Position numbers and translations under genes: made by a program. From contig NC_088318.1 in assembly GCF_910592395.1 (NCBI RefSeq), positions 19,034,349 through 19,098,348 of the forward strand: a DNA stretch of 64,000 nt, written 5' to 3'. Shown one piece after another: positions 35,609-48,269 of this stretch; positions within the stretch are counted from its first letter, which is position 1; every line of letters starts with the position of its first letter. The notes below the pieces were generated by a model that saw only the letters and a list, made by a program, of their open reading frames with translations, made no database searches and was not told the origin of the DNA. The stretch is from Lineus longissimus. Lineage: Eukaryota; Nemertea; Pilidiophora; Heteronemertea; Lineidae.

Positions 35609-37851
35609 ACGATATGCCTCCGAGGATTCAACCAATTCCACTCTACGTTTGCATAGGCTCCATGGCGCTACTTCTTCGGATGAATGCTCATCAGGATGCC
35701 CCTTAGTGGCAGTCGGATTCTGGGTCCAACATTGATTAAAAGCTCGAGATATATAAAAGAAATCACACCCAAGTGCCTCGCATAATGTGAGGCGTATACC
35801 TTAAAGGGTCAAGATAACACCAGTCCTGCTCTTCGTTGCCAGGAGAATAACTGGCGCATCCAAATATTAATCGATCGTGACGTCATCATAAAAATGTCAA
35901 GATGTATTCATGCGCTTTAACGTTGGAATGACACCTGAGTGGTGGAGTAAGACGTCTCTAAATGGAGTGTTGTGTTCCTCTGTTGTCGCGGACTCCACTG
36001 TCAGTGGCACTGCTGATGATATGTTTCACTCACAGATTCGCGGTGACTTGAATACGCTTACGCTTTCTCATTCATTCACAATACGTTGATGTTGCCATAC
36101 CGGGAGATATGCACCCATATCATATAGGCAACTTTCATCTTCGATGAGACATTTATGACACTAACATTGGTGTTGCTCCTAACTTTGGCGTTACCGCTAA
36201 CGGTTAATACCATAATCAAATAACGCCAGCGTTAGCAAGCGACACCATCGTTAACTACCACTGCATACACACCAAGGTTTAAAACTGTAAGCCATTTCTC
36301 ATTCGCTTTTTCCGGAAGTTACCCATGTATATCCCTATGGGATATGTATGTCATGTATATCAGTCACGTGACGGGCGAACCTGAAGCCTCGATGTCTGAT
36401 TATAGCTAACAATAAATGACGTCCTGGCTGGTGCAGTGAAAACACCAGCGGGTTGTCACATATGAGATCTCGAGTTCGATTCCCGATATACTCGCTTAAG
36501 AACGAGGGCAAATCTCTCCACGGGATAGGTTTCCTCCTACTTTACATCTATTATGACTGTAAATCTCGCGAGAACGTCATTAATGGCATATGAGTCGTCT
36601 GACCCCCGGAAAATAAGCCCGCCTCGTTGGTATCTATTAGTTCAAGGCATGGCTTATTCACCGGAAGTACGAAGACTCAACAACGAATAGTCCGCCGAGG
36701 CTGACGAAATGACGATATTCCACGATGACCCCAATTTGTGCTCAACTGCAATAGAACAAAACAAATCCACATACTAGATCGAGACCGATGATATTCATAT
36801 AATGATATTCATCTCTCACAAATCTCTCACAAATCTGCTGGTCAGCTCCCAATGTACAACCAGTGTGGCGCTTAAAAAGGTTTTGAGCCAAATTCTCTAT
36901 GGAATTAGGACGAAGCTTGCGAGACACCCCCTCTCATCTTCATCTTCAGGGTCATGGACCAATTACTGCCATCCCACACAACTGAACCAGCGTATACAAG
37001 CTACATGTCCTACTCGTGCCCACATCACAAGATCTCCATGGAGACGATATTCGGAACCAAGAGTACTCATAAATCAGCCCGATGAGGTTAGAGTGTTCTG
37101 GCGGCAAACGATGTTATTATACACCTTTGATTTCTTGAAGTATTGAAAGGCCACGGGTCTCTTGACCTTCAATCCAATTGGGTCGGGATATTTCTAATTG
37201 CTACACTGGGATACGACTCCAACCAAACTGGAGCGCCACCTATTGACACATCGAGCGTACAGATCGAGCTCCTTGTTGACCTTCATGGAGTGAGCTTTGT
37301 AAAACCTTTGTGATTTTTATGCATCGACAGATCAAACACTGTGATGAACTAGTATTGAAGATATCAAATAAAGAATGAAAAGTTTTAAAATCTAGGTTGC
37401 CGTTCAAGGTTGCCGTTTGTACATTTTCGTTTATACCCTACTAGCGGACAAAACGAGACAGGTCAGGTCGTTCGTGCCAAACTTTGTTGTTTGCAGAACC
37501 TCAAGGCTATATCAACAATGCTTAAAAGACCTTGAATTTTAACGGATTCCTTTCTGAACAGCGTAATGTTATGATTTGTGAGTGATTCTCGACAACAAAG
37601 AAAAACCCTCTTGGCATTTTGTTAAAAAGAAATGTACGGTAAAACAAATATGAAAATGGGGCGAAGGTTTCCCTTTCGCGATTTGTCACGGATCATTAAA
37701 GGTTTCCGGCGTTTCAACAACTTAGTGACTGTTTATCTTTTATTTATGAAGGTGATCCACCCATTGACGTGACGTGACGTGCATCCTCGAATACTAGGGT
37801 CAGTTACATGCTCCTCCTTTCGCAGCGCCGCACAGCACTGTTTGCAGTTGA
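35609..37851. other. Intergenic DNA between GPCR and aquaporin
   Basis: No coding exon is supported. ATTAAA at 35735-35740 could serve as the GPCR poly(A) signal. A tRNA-derived head lies at 36422-36495. The open frames at 36742-37146 overlap on opposite strands and show no motif. Confidence 0.45.
36422..36495 (+). mobile_element. tRNA-derived SINE-like head
   Basis: It has an A-box-like TGGCTGGTGCAGTGA and, about 35 bases on, a B-box-like CGAGTTCGATTCCCGA. The arms needed for a functional tRNA do not all pair. The body may extend to about 36600, but the end is not visible. Confidence 0.55.
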
Positions 37852-37886
37852 TATAAAAGCCACAGACAGCCGCGCTCTGATCAGTC
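37852..37886 (+). promoter_or_regulatory. TATA/initiator core promoter of the aquaporin gene
   Basis: TATAAAA at 37852-37858 is followed by TCAGTC at 37881-37886. The initiator A (37883) is 31 bases from the first T of the TATA box, the canonical spacing. The predicted 5' UTR runs about 150 bases to ATG 38035. It is the only clear TATA promoter I see in the window. Confidence 0.7.
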
Positions 37887-38034
37887 AAGGCAAGGCTTAC
37901 TCGGGGGAGAGACTGTTCATTGAGAGTGGCTCTAAAGGCGTGACTGCTGGCGGTAAGAGCGCGATCGCAGGTTACGCAGGGGAACACGACTGGAAGAGCG
38001 GAATAAGATTAGAGTTTAACCAAAGACACCAGAA

Positions 38035-41000
38035 ATGGGTTCAGCAGTAGAGAAACTAAGGATAGCAAGCAGTATCAAGGATGCAAAGACAGGAAAATTC
38101 TGGGCCGGAGTGTTTGCGGAATATATCGGGATGATGATGTTCCTTTTGATCGGGATTGGTTCTATCCTCTTCATGGGGGAGTCATCATCAGGGCTTCACA
38201 TCGCCCTCGGGGTCGGCCTAGCCCTTGCTACCAGTATCTGGATCACAGGAAACGTCAGTGGAGGACACTTAAACCCCGCTGTTTCCTTCGCGATGCTCTT
38301 GATGCGCAAGATCAGCCTGCTGAAGTTCTTGATGTACGTTGTGATGCAGTGTTTCGGCGCCGCGACGGGCGTGGCTATCCTGCGCGGCCTCACACCTAGT
38401 GCGCACTATGGCACGTTCGGGACGACGACCATCAATGAAGAACGAGGCGTGACCGTCGGCCAGGGGTTTGGCACGGAGGTGATGATCACGTTCATGTTGG
38501 TGCTGACGGTGTTCGCCTGCTGTGATGGAAAGAGAATGGACCTGAAGGGGTCAGCACCTCTCGCCATTGGTCTTTCGGTCGTGATTGGACATCTCTTTGC
38601 GGTGAGTAGTATATTTAAGTCCTTCACTATGAAACACATCACTGAACGACAAAATATCAACTTAGTGAAGAAAATGTCGCCAACGAGACGTGCAATATGA
38701 TCTGTACTAATACACGTGAGACGTTTTTTTCGATATCGATAGGCCTATATACTGATGGAATCATGATCGTACAGCATTAGTTTACATTGCATGATATGGT
38801 ATTTCCAAGTTGGCTGTTTAGCTATCAGTATGTTCAATACCCGTTTTAATGACTGGAAATATCACAATTACAGTCAAAATACTTTTCATGCAATTTTAGT
38901 TTCAGTAAGAGTACTCGTTTTCACTGGCCCATTCAATGTAATGAAATGTTCTTCTGTTCAAAGGAAATGTGAGCTTTTCCCAGTTAAAACAATATGTTTA
39001 TTATGCCAAGGGGCTCACGTGTTTGTATTAGTGTGTTCCCTTAGGAAGCCACTGGGCACAGCCTAGCAACCTTCAGAATTATTTTGGAGGGTCGGTATAA
39101 TCTGAATTATTGCCTATCAGAGCGTTTGTTGGTGAAGTTGGCGATTCTCAAAGATGGAGGGAGTTGCGAACTTGCAATGAATTTTGCCCGAGATCTCACA
39201 CTAATCAGGAACATCCAAATCATACTGACAGCAACAGGCAGGTTCCCAGAAAGACACTCGTGGCAGTAGAATGTTGTGAGATGCATTCCTCCTGAGTAGG
39301 CTCTCCTCGTACTTGACTTACTAGCACATATTTAAGGCCTCCCTTTCAAGTGAAATATTTGATGACATCTGTGTCATGACAGCGTATTGGTGCCTCGCTA
39401 TTATGTCAATATAAGACCTAATGCCACACAATACCAACATCAATTTAGTTCAGTGTGTACATCCAAGCTTTCACCCCTTGAAATATAGTAGTGTTTTACA
39501 CTTTCAGGTATCAAGTTCAAGTAGGCCTAGGTGTGTGATATTCAAACCGATTCGCTCAAGATCAGTGTCATATATGGGCAACGCCCGCCGGTATATCATG
39601 TATTGTATACGATCAAAACATTCAATGTATCCTGCATGTAAAATGCACCCGCTGATCAAACTGATTTTACTCCTTTTTCCTTTTTTTATAATCATGAACG
39701 AAAAAGTCCTGCCATTTGAGAGAATACGTCACCTCTCGGCAGGGAGGGTAAATACTTAGGGATCGACATTGATCCATCAAATATGAGGTCAGTTGTTGAT
39801 TGAGAAGGTCGCGTCCTTGCTTTCCGCTTAACAAAAGTGATAATGACGAAATAAAAGCAAGACCTTTATGCTTAGTCCCCAAACTTGGTTACAATGTTCA
39901 TTATTGTTTGTATGATGTACAATTTCGGTATCAAAAATGTAATCACATTCGCACCAAAAACTTGTGATGTAGCCAATATATTATGTATTCCATCAAAATA
40001 ACTCCATTTTTTGTCTAACTATTCTAGTAATTGGTTAGCTTACATACTACCCATTTGGGAGATAATCGTTGCACTTGATGATGATAAACGAGAATGGGGG
40101 CTACAATACCGCCGTTAACCTCGGTCAAATTAACTGGGAAATACACAAGCCAGCGACTTGTAATGGAGGTCTTGTCTCGTAACGGTCTTCGTGTTGACAA
40201 CCTCCTCAGCCAGCGCAACACAGCGAGCTGAAGCATTGAGACTGGCGGGTGATAAGATTTTTATGTAAATGTTATTCATGACATGTACACCAACTCCTAG
40301 CATGGTTGTATTGTCCCACTGGTATCGTTTGAGGAGGATAAAACAAGCGGGTGGCCTTTCTTATATTCAGAGCATAATGCCGAGGAAACTGCATTGATTC
40401 ACTAACAAATGAAAAGTAAACACTTGGTGTTTCTTGGCTTATTCAACAATAATGATAAGACACACAACCGGAGCAGAGACAGCCTTTGAGTCGCATGGAC
40501 CATTACGCATTCCCGAGAAGCGTCATGTTTACCTCGGGATAAACAACACTTCATTCAGGAATTTTATGATTTAAGATGATAAAATATCATTAAGTTTTTC
40601 ATAATATCCATCAACAGTGAGTCTAATTGCATCAACTCGCTGCTTGACCGAATGCCTGGGACGATGGCGGAAAACCTTCGTCTACACTTGTTTATTACAC
40701 TCTATTCACACATAGTAATACGAAGAGCAATAAACAGTACATGAACAAGAACAGTATGATTTATTTGCAAATAACAAGAAACAGATAGAAAGGACGCCCC
40801 CTGATGACAGAGTCGAGAGTAGCAAACCCGTTTGTTGTTGTTGAGAGGACGATCCTTAGAAATAAAAAAAGACCTGCCCAGAGCTGCTTTCGTGCAAGGT
40901 CAGACGACAGTGCTCGCAGTGTCAAGTCATAACGACCCTGACAAGGTCAGACGACAGTGCTCGCAGTGTCAAGTCATAACGACCCTTGCAAGGTCAGACG

Positions 41001-42305
41001 ACAGTGCTCGCAGTGTCAAGTCATAACGACCCTTGCAAGGTCAGACGACAGTGCTCGCAGTGTCAAGTCATAACGACCCTTGCAAGGTCAGACGACAGTG
41101 CTCGCAGTGTCAAGTCATAACGACCCTTGCAAGGTCAGACGACAGTGCTCGCAGTGTCAAGTCATAACGACCCTATATGAAGGCATCCTAACATTGATAT
41201 GAAGACTTTAACTTGGTCTATTGTTTTACACTTGGTCACAAGCGCCAGAAAATGATGTTTATCCATGGAGTAACCGGGCCAGCAGGCCAGTTCACACACA
41301 CAGAATCGATTATAGGAAGTTTTTAAAATCTTCATTTAAATCTTTTTAAATGAATATGTTTGTTCGGCCTAGCTGTGCGATTGAAACAACGGCAGTGTTA
41401 CTCTGTCCGTACCTTAGCGTTCCAAGATAACACACGGAAACACTTACAACGTAACACCTGCCTTGTCTGTATTGGGAAAGCCTTCTTGCTGCTGGAGTTA
41501 CAAAGTAGCGTAGACATATCACCGTTCCTGACTAATGTTTGGTGATATTCAGCATTACGAACCAGCATCATACCTTTAAGAACATGAATCTTTCATGAAA
41601 GGCAACGTTGACCTTTCGTAAGACGTTTATTTTTGTTCCTTTAATGTCATACCAACCATATGAGGTGTTGACCCAGCATAGTTTACCACATCGCCAGTTT
41701 TATCTTTCAGTGTTCAGCATAAGAAACATATTCAACTTCATGATTCGAACCTACGACCTACTGTATTTTCATGCCACATCTTGTATCTTGCAGCTACATT
41801 CTACCGGTGCGAGTATGAATCCAGCCAGAAGTCTCGGCTCGTCTGCTATCAGTGGCATTTGGACACATCACTGGGTGAGTTCATGTAGACTTACGTCTTA
41901 CTAATGATGGTATTGGTTAGCACCCTGGCCATTCGATCTTTCAACTCACCGCGAAGGCGCTGTACTCATACTCTTAGAGCAGCCACAACAAATTTCGATC
42001 CAATGCGATTGGTTTTTCTGGCCACCAGAGGGCCAAAAGTGAAAATAGAGGCATTTGCATGATTATCATCTACCATGAGTACTGTCTCCTTGATGCTTCA
42101 GGTTTATTGGGTTGGACCATTCCTTGGAGCTGCAGTGGCTGGCCTCCTGTATGACATGTTATTCGCAGCAGACGCCACGCCCCAGAAGACCGCCGCCTGG
42201 TTTGCGAAGCTAGACTATCCGGGCGAAGCTGCGAAACTTGATACTGACGACCCCCAAGATGTGGCAGAGAACGGAGGCAAGATGCGTTATGATTCGCAGA
42301 TGTAA
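38035..42305 (+). CDS. Aquaporin (MIP family water/solute channel)
   Basis: Three exons join in frame: 38035-38601, 41794-41874 and 42102-42305, giving 283 residues. Both pore boxes are present: SGGHLNPAVSF in loop B and GASMNPARSLG in loop E, with six hydrophobic segments in MIP order. The classical water-channel His of helix 5 is present (VVIGHLFA) and so is the loop E Arg. Aligned by eye to AQP1/AQP4, the helix 2 filter Phe is Val and the loop E position usually Cys is Ala, so the selectivity filter would be Val-His-Ala-Arg. The Pro-Asp-rich C-terminus ends DSQM. The second NPA is on its own 81-base exon after a 3.2-kb intron that contains a 47-bp minisatellite. It falls in the classical AQP-like branch rather than the aquaglyceroporins, which carry Asp after the second NPA-Arg. 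Confidence 0.93.
40893..41174 (+). repeat. 47-bp minisatellite, 6 copies, in aquaporin intron 1
   Basis: The unit starts CAAGGTCAGACGACAGTGCT. The six copies are almost identical. It lies about 620 bp before exon 2 and contains no splice site. Confidence 0.95.
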
Positions 42306-43322
42306 TATCCTTATGGCATCGGATCGAATCGTCAGAAATGCGCTTCCACGGCTCGAACCCGTCATAATCGAGAAGTTTGTAATGGAGACATCAGAACAGA
42401 AAAACGTGACAGAGCCTGACTGATTTAACACCCAACGGAGGAGACACTGTATAGTATACTTGTGCTCGGTCATTAAACTGGCAATGCCAGAGCCCATGTG
42501 AAGCTTGTCTTGTTTTCCATCGAAACAGCCACCGTCACTGTCTGAGTTTACTGAGATCCTTTAACAGGTGGCACTGCAGAAGAAGAAGTGAAACGTGTGC
42601 CCAAACCGTTGGTACGTTTGAGTACGTTTTGTGATAAATCCTAGGACTGCCACCTATGCGAAACTCTGTAAACTTCATTAGTGTTGTGTTGGTGTAGCAG
42701 TCTTAAATGTCCCTCCTGGAAAAGGTGTCTCCCAGTTGTATGGTGACGGATTAAGGCATGGTTCAATAAAGACACATGATCGTCAATACCTCAAATAATA
42801 GATCCGCATCGGACCCACAGCGTTGGCCCCGGGCCGGGACAACCCCATTCAAGGACACTTATAACTGTTACACCGGTGTGGTAGAAAACTTTTCCTCCGA
42901 TATATAGACGGACGGCAGTGTGGTACTGGGGACATCTTATTTTGTTTTCGGGAAGGACACCATTTCAGGTGGATATTAAAAATTCCTACAGCGGCAATTT
43001 GAACCAGCTCGCCTCAGTAATGCACTGGATAAATAGTCTTTGTGGTAACATTCACTTTTATTATGTCATGAACTTCGATAAATAAATATTCTAGTTTCAC
43101 CGACCTTTTCTGAAATTTTTCGTAACAAGGGCCTTAATTAACCTTATGAGCTAGATCTAGTAGGCAACTCAAGGAGCCCAGGACACCATGATTGATATGG
43201 TTTATTATCTTCATAGCCTACATGTACTTACTTAATATGTAAAAGGCCAATGGGCAGAGATATCAAAGTTATCACCACTTATACACTCTATAGTGGGCAG
43301 TAAGAGATTTGGGCCTACCACC
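42306..43322. other. Aquaporin 3' flank and dehydrogenase upstream region
   Basis: No exon is visible. AATAAA at 42765-42770 marks a likely aquaporin 3' end about 460 bp past the stop. The rest is presumed promoter of the dehydrogenase, with no recognisable TATA box. Confidence 0.45.
42765..42770 (+). terminator. Candidate poly(A) signal of the aquaporin gene
   Basis: AATAAA in the context GGTTCAATAAAGACAC, 460 bp after the stop codon. Confidence 0.55.
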
Positions 43323-46212
43323 ATGGATGAGAAACTTCGAGTTGTGATCGAAGACGATGACTTGCCGATGGGCGCCCCGAGGATCCAGGAGTGCATCCAA
43401 CTGCTGAGGGACAAACACGGCTTCGATGTTGTGACATTCAAGCAGGTCTACCGAACCCCAGATGTCGGGAAAACAGTGATCGGAGCGATTGTGTTATACA
43501 GGGGCTCAGACATACGCCCCATTTACACTGGAAAGGACCTACATTTGCTGCCTCATCTGAAGTTCGTGGGGACCATGGGTATAGGTGTGGACCATCTAGA
43601 TGTGAGGGCGCTGGCTGTAGCTGGGGTAGCTGTTGGGAATACCCCGGTAGTCGTCGGGGATGGACCCGCCGACCTTGCCTTTGCTCTCATGCTGGCGTCA
43701 GCAAGGAATTTTAAACAAGGTACATTCGAACAATACGGTTCGAGAGCTTCTTTTCACCGACAAGGTGTTATGATTACCCCGGCTGTTGAGGGAATGGCCC
43801 TGTGGTCCCAATCCCAGATTTGACCCCGCCGAGTAGCCAGTTTCTCCACCATCTCCTCTGATAATATCAGCGCGGCCCTTAGTCGATCTTACAGTTTATT
43901 CACTGTTTTGTGACAGGTTTTGAGTTGATGAAGAAGGACTTTGATCCAGTGAAAGACCGAGATATCAGCCTCCAGTTCGGCGTGAACGTGGTGAACGCGA
44001 CCATCGGCATCATCGGCCTCGGCAACATTGGGTTCAGGGTCGCCAAGCGGGCCAGGGGATTTGATATGAAGATACTCTATAATGATCTCTACAGAAGGTA
44101 AATACAGAAACCTTTAAGAAAAACTACTTGTAGGAGGCAGGTTGGCCAGGTGAAGTCATACCATTTCACCAATAGGTGTCTCTTATATCTCACAATATAT
44201 TTGCACAATTCTCGTATTCAGCACTGCAATACGCCCACCCCTCTTTCCTCCTCTAGAACCCCCGAAGACGAGGCAGCCATGGGTGTGACATTCGTGCCCA
44301 ACCTCCACGACATGTTAGGACAGGCCGATTTCGTGGTCGTCTGCTGCCCGTGTACACCACAAACAGAGAAGCTGATTGGTAAGAAGGAATTCGACGCCAT
44401 GAAGTCCACAACAACATTTGTCAACGTTGCAAGAGGTAAGCGCAGAGACCACTGCCAAGCCAGTGGTTAGAGTCAAACGCATACCCTCCCTTCCAGTCAA
44501 ACGGTGGTAACAAAGTACTAGCAGAATGATCGACAGCAACTATGGAGGAGTGTGTAGCAGAGGTCATGTTTCTCCTGTCGCATAGGTGGCGTCAGGTTTA
44601 TCACAGGGGCCCAAGGCAACAAAAGACGGTCAACTTTGGAAATGTAATTCAGCCCTATAACGGTCACATGTCAACGATTATTTAATGATATATACGGAAT
44701 GATAGCGCTATGAAAAAGAGGACAAGCCAACAATTTTAAGTTGCGGCCACCAGCGATTGCCACCGCGGCCCATCTGCGGAGATGCTTATTGGCCTTTCTG
44801 CGGGGCCACCAGTAGTACAATGCGGTACAGGGGTGGGCTGCTACACATTGGTAAGCGCAGGAATCAGCCACCATGTGGATCAGCCACCATGTGGATCAGC
44901 CACCATGTGGATCAGCCACCATGTGGATCAGCCACCATGTGGATCAGCCACCATGTGGATCAGCCACCATGTGGATCAGCCACCATGTGGATCAGCCACC
45001 ATGTGGATCAGCCACCATGTGGATCAGCCACCATGTGGATCAGCCACCATGTGGATCAGCCACCATGTGGATCAGCCACCATGTGGATCAGCCACCATGT
45101 GGATCAGCCACCATGTGGATCAGCCACCATGTGGATCAGCCACCATGTGGATCAGCCACCATGTGGATCAGCCACCATGTGGATCAGCCACCATGTGGAT
45201 CAGCCACCATGTGGATCAGCCACCATGTGGATCAGCCACCATGTGGATCAGCCACCATGTGGATCAGCCACCATGTGGATCAGCCACCATGTGGATCAGC
45301 CACCATGTGGATCAGATGAGGGTGTGCACACCCCGTCTGGCATCTCCCTATAAAACAGGTGTAGACATGCGTGATAGCCAATAGGCCGTCATGCTTATAG
45401 ATTCCATAGGTCTTGGCAGATCTTTTATGATTGTTTGTTTATTAGTGTATTGGTTTCAAATCCACCAATAGTATCCATCGATAGTATCTTCTTTTTAAGA
45501 GTGGAGTGGAATATATCCCATTTTTTCATAGCAATGGTTAGAATAGATAGTCCAATACATTTGCATGCAGTCTAATTATGTAAATATTTACGTAAACAAA
45601 TAAAATTCTAAAATTGGAATTAAATCAAAAGAATCACACGCCGCCGATGGCCCACTCGTGATCGACCAACCCATGCCACTGAATGTGTCACACCAGCATG
45701 TCTTGATTACCGATGATGGCCCACTATGTCACTTTCCACTGGAGGATACCAAATGATTGTAAAGACGAAGAAACCGAGGATGCTGTTGATTCTAAATTAA
45801 CACCTCGGGTCGCAGGTGGCCTGCCCGGATCATGCGGGATGGGGAACACAAGATGCACTCTTTTAAGTGATCGTATCCCGGTCGTCTGGTCGTCTTATAC
45901 AGGTAGTGTGGGCATGGCTGGAAAAGAACACTTTAAGATCTACATGTAGCTTTATTTCTTCCAGGAAAGATCGTGGACACAGACGCCCTAGTGGACGCAA
46001 TCCGCCACAGCAAGATCCGCGCCGCAGCAGTTGACGTCACTGACCCGGAACCGCTGCCAAGGGACCATCCGTTACTTTACTTCCCCAATGTCATAGTACT
46101 CCCTCACAGAGGAGGAGCAACATTCAAGACCATGCATGATATGCTGGACATCCTCGCTGATAGTATAAAGAAGATCAGTAGAGGCGAACCCATCACTAAC
46201 AGGGTGCCTTAA
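43323..46212 (+). CDS. D-isomer-specific 2-hydroxyacid dehydrogenase (glyoxylate/hydroxypyruvate reductase-like)
   Basis: Four exons join in frame: 43323-43719, 43917-44097, 44257-44435 and 45965-46212, giving 334 residues. The start was chosen for its strong context (CCACCATGG). The Rossmann motif GLGNIG is at 166-171. The catalytic triad of the family is visible as Arg 252 (FVNVARG), Glu 281 (TDPEP) and His 300 (VLPHRGG), with spacings 29 and 19 as in glycerate dehydrogenase/GRHPR-type enzymes. These reduce 2-keto acids such as glyoxylate and hydroxypyruvate with NAD(P)H in cytosol, mitochondria or peroxisomes. No targeting peptide is visible. The third intron (1.5 kb) contains a 16-bp minisatellite. 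The exact substrate cannot be read from the sequence; a GRHPR-like paralogue is the most likely identity. Confidence 0.9.
44863..45315 (+). repeat. 16-bp minisatellite, about 28 perfect copies, in dehydrogenase intron 3
   Basis: The unit is ATCAGCCACCATGTGG. Copies appear identical. Sixteen is not divisible by three, so the three frames rotate and all three are open for 148-200 codons, giving false ORFs. Confidence 0.97.
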
Positions 46213-46653
46213 ATGCCTTCCCTAACGTGGTGCGTGGTTTCAACATTTGAAAGCTCGGTGAACATCTAATTGCGAGATATTACCATGGCCATGGTTCAGC
46301 TTCATCAGTCATCGCCGAATACTCTTAAACTAAAGTGATCCTGTACCGGCTTTCTGGTTGTGACTTTCTCCTCATAAGATAGATGGAATAGACGTTCAGG
46401 GCCGATTTGTTTTAAAGATGAGCTTAATACGGACTTTCTGTGTCGACTGTGATGCATGTCAGGAGGCGAGGTCCGATTTCTTCAGAAATGACTTTTGTTG
46501 ATGAGCCAGCTACGCTAAATTCTGTCTGCATTTGCACCGATCGCCCATTATCTCCTTCCAAGAACCAGTCTCGATATGAATTTAAACAGTTTTTGTAAAT
46601 CGCTGATAAAAATGATCGAGATATTAATTGCAAGCTCGTGCCGATACAGGAGT

Positions 46654-46659
46654 AATAAA
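46654..46659 (+). terminator. Candidate poly(A) signal of the dehydrogenase gene
   Basis: AATAAA 440 bp beyond the stop codon. The adjoining ATT run may mean it belongs to a repeat tail instead. Confidence 0.35.
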
Positions 46660-47151
46660 TACAGATTATTATCATTATTATTATTATTATCAGACGATTG
46701 GTCGCATCCAAACATGACACCTTCCCTCCCCATTTCCTCTGCAGTGTGAAATTGGTACATCAGTTGGCAGCACAGACGTTTGGCCAACTTATCAACAAAA
46801 AGGCTTGCCTGGGGGACGAACGGGGGACTTCTCGCACCCTAAGCGAGAATAGTACCACTAGACAACTGTTCCTTGGGAAATCAAATAACTTTTATGCTAG
46901 AATAAAAGTACAGGTTTTAGACAATATTATCTGACAGAGGAAAACCTTTTTGTCTTGTTTTTATCAAAGGTACTATCATGGCTTTTAGAAATAGCTTAGT
47001 CAACTCCAATAGTCAGAAGTCACACGTTCGAGCGCTATCTGTATACAATTGGTACGTGTATACGTTTTTCCGATCCCTGCATGTTAGTTCAGGTTATGTG
47101 TCCACTGGGTTTGTCATATGAGAATACATGAATTATGAGGTAGATATAATA

Positions 47152-47347
47152 GGGCCGTTTAGACGACGCGAAAAAATCCGGATGCGTCCCGAATCCGGAT
47201 TAATTTTTCGTCGTGTAAACGCAAAAAGATCCGGATCAATGTGGTTGCATCCGGACTAAAAAGGTACCATCGCCTTGGGTGGTTTTAATCCGGATTCATC
47301 CAGATTCGATCCGAATGCGGTCTTTTCGCCTGTCGTCTAAACGGCCC
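47152..47347. mobile_element. 196-bp MITE with terminal inverted repeats and TA target duplication
   Basis: The ends are GGGCCGTTTAGACGAC and its reverse complement. TA lies on both sides (47150-47151 and 47348-47349). Inside are several ATCCGGAT-type palindromes. No coding capacity. TA duplication fits Tc1/mariner-like or other TA-targeting transposases. Confidence 0.85.
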
Positions 47348-47839
47348 TATTGTTTCAATCATCGGCACTGGCACATATCGTCGGGGATGATGGAGAGAGC
47401 GGTAGCCGGTACATATTCAGCACGGTTCACAAGCAGTTCAATGTGCTTATGACGTGACGAGAGCTAATCTCACGGGTGGGGCGGAAATCCGCCATATTGC
47501 TGACATCATCGGCGCCAACAACTATTTCTTTTGACCCTGCCTGAGTCTTTCAAAACAACTTCTTGATTGACTCTGACCCTGCTGACCTCGATTTTTAAAA
47601 ACTTTTTTTAAAAGGCCATTCAAACGGTAAATCAACGGCAGAGATAATCTTTTATATCACTGAGGTATATGAACATGATATGTCGAGAAAAATCTGTACA
47701 ACTATCGAAATATACGATTACTTGGATCTATTTCGGACAATCACTCTGCCACCTGCGCGACCTTGTCACAATCGCGGCGCGCTCGTTTGTATACCGCATA
47801 TAAGAGGCGAATAAACTCTCCGTTTCAGCATGACAGCCT

Positions 47840-47935
47840 TGACGGTTCAGCGCTAATAGTGTTTGACTGTGGATCGGCAGGTCACGGGTTCGACTCCCGG
47901 TGAATCTGCCGCAGTTTTCTCTTTTTTTCTTCTTC
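47840..47935 (+). mobile_element. tRNA-derived SINE-like head with T-run terminator
   Basis: The B-box GGTTCGACTCC (47887-47897) matches the Pol III consensus. An A-box-like GGTTCAGCGCTAATAGTG and an anticodon-loop-like CTGTGGA precede it in proper order. TTTT follows within about 20 bases. The 5' and 3' ends cannot form an acceptor stem, so I prefer a SINE head to a tRNA gene. Confidence 0.5.
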
Positions 47936-48269
47936 CTTATCTTGTTATCTAATCATCCATGTACAGATGTCAAAATTTTCATTATTATCATTATCATACC
48001 CCGCACCCAAACTTTTCAAACTACAGCACATACTGAGTCCGGGCGTTCGAGTACCACCGATCGAGGATGGTTCGAATCGGCAGCTGATATTTTCGAGGAT
48101 GCATTGGGGCAAAAAAGTATAAGTGTCGGACCGTGAGTTTTCCAATGTGTCCAGTCCACTGGGTTTGTCATATGAGAATACATGTACAATGAACTATGAA
48201 CTGTTTAATCGTCGCGAACTGCCTAAAATGGCAAGTTTTCTCAGGTACCGGTATCATGCCCCCCCCCTC

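Noticed and set aside
37808..38050. 80-codon frame ahead of the aquaporin
   Set aside because: It spans the TATA box and predicted 5' UTR, so it is not coding.
44757..45384. Three long overlapping plus-strand frames (148-200 codons)
   Set aside because: They are the three phases of a 16-bp intronic minisatellite in the dehydrogenase gene.
47840..47935. Functional tRNA gene
   Set aside because: A- and B-box-like sequences are present but the 5' and 3' ends cannot pair as an acceptor stem and one T-stem pair is mismatched.
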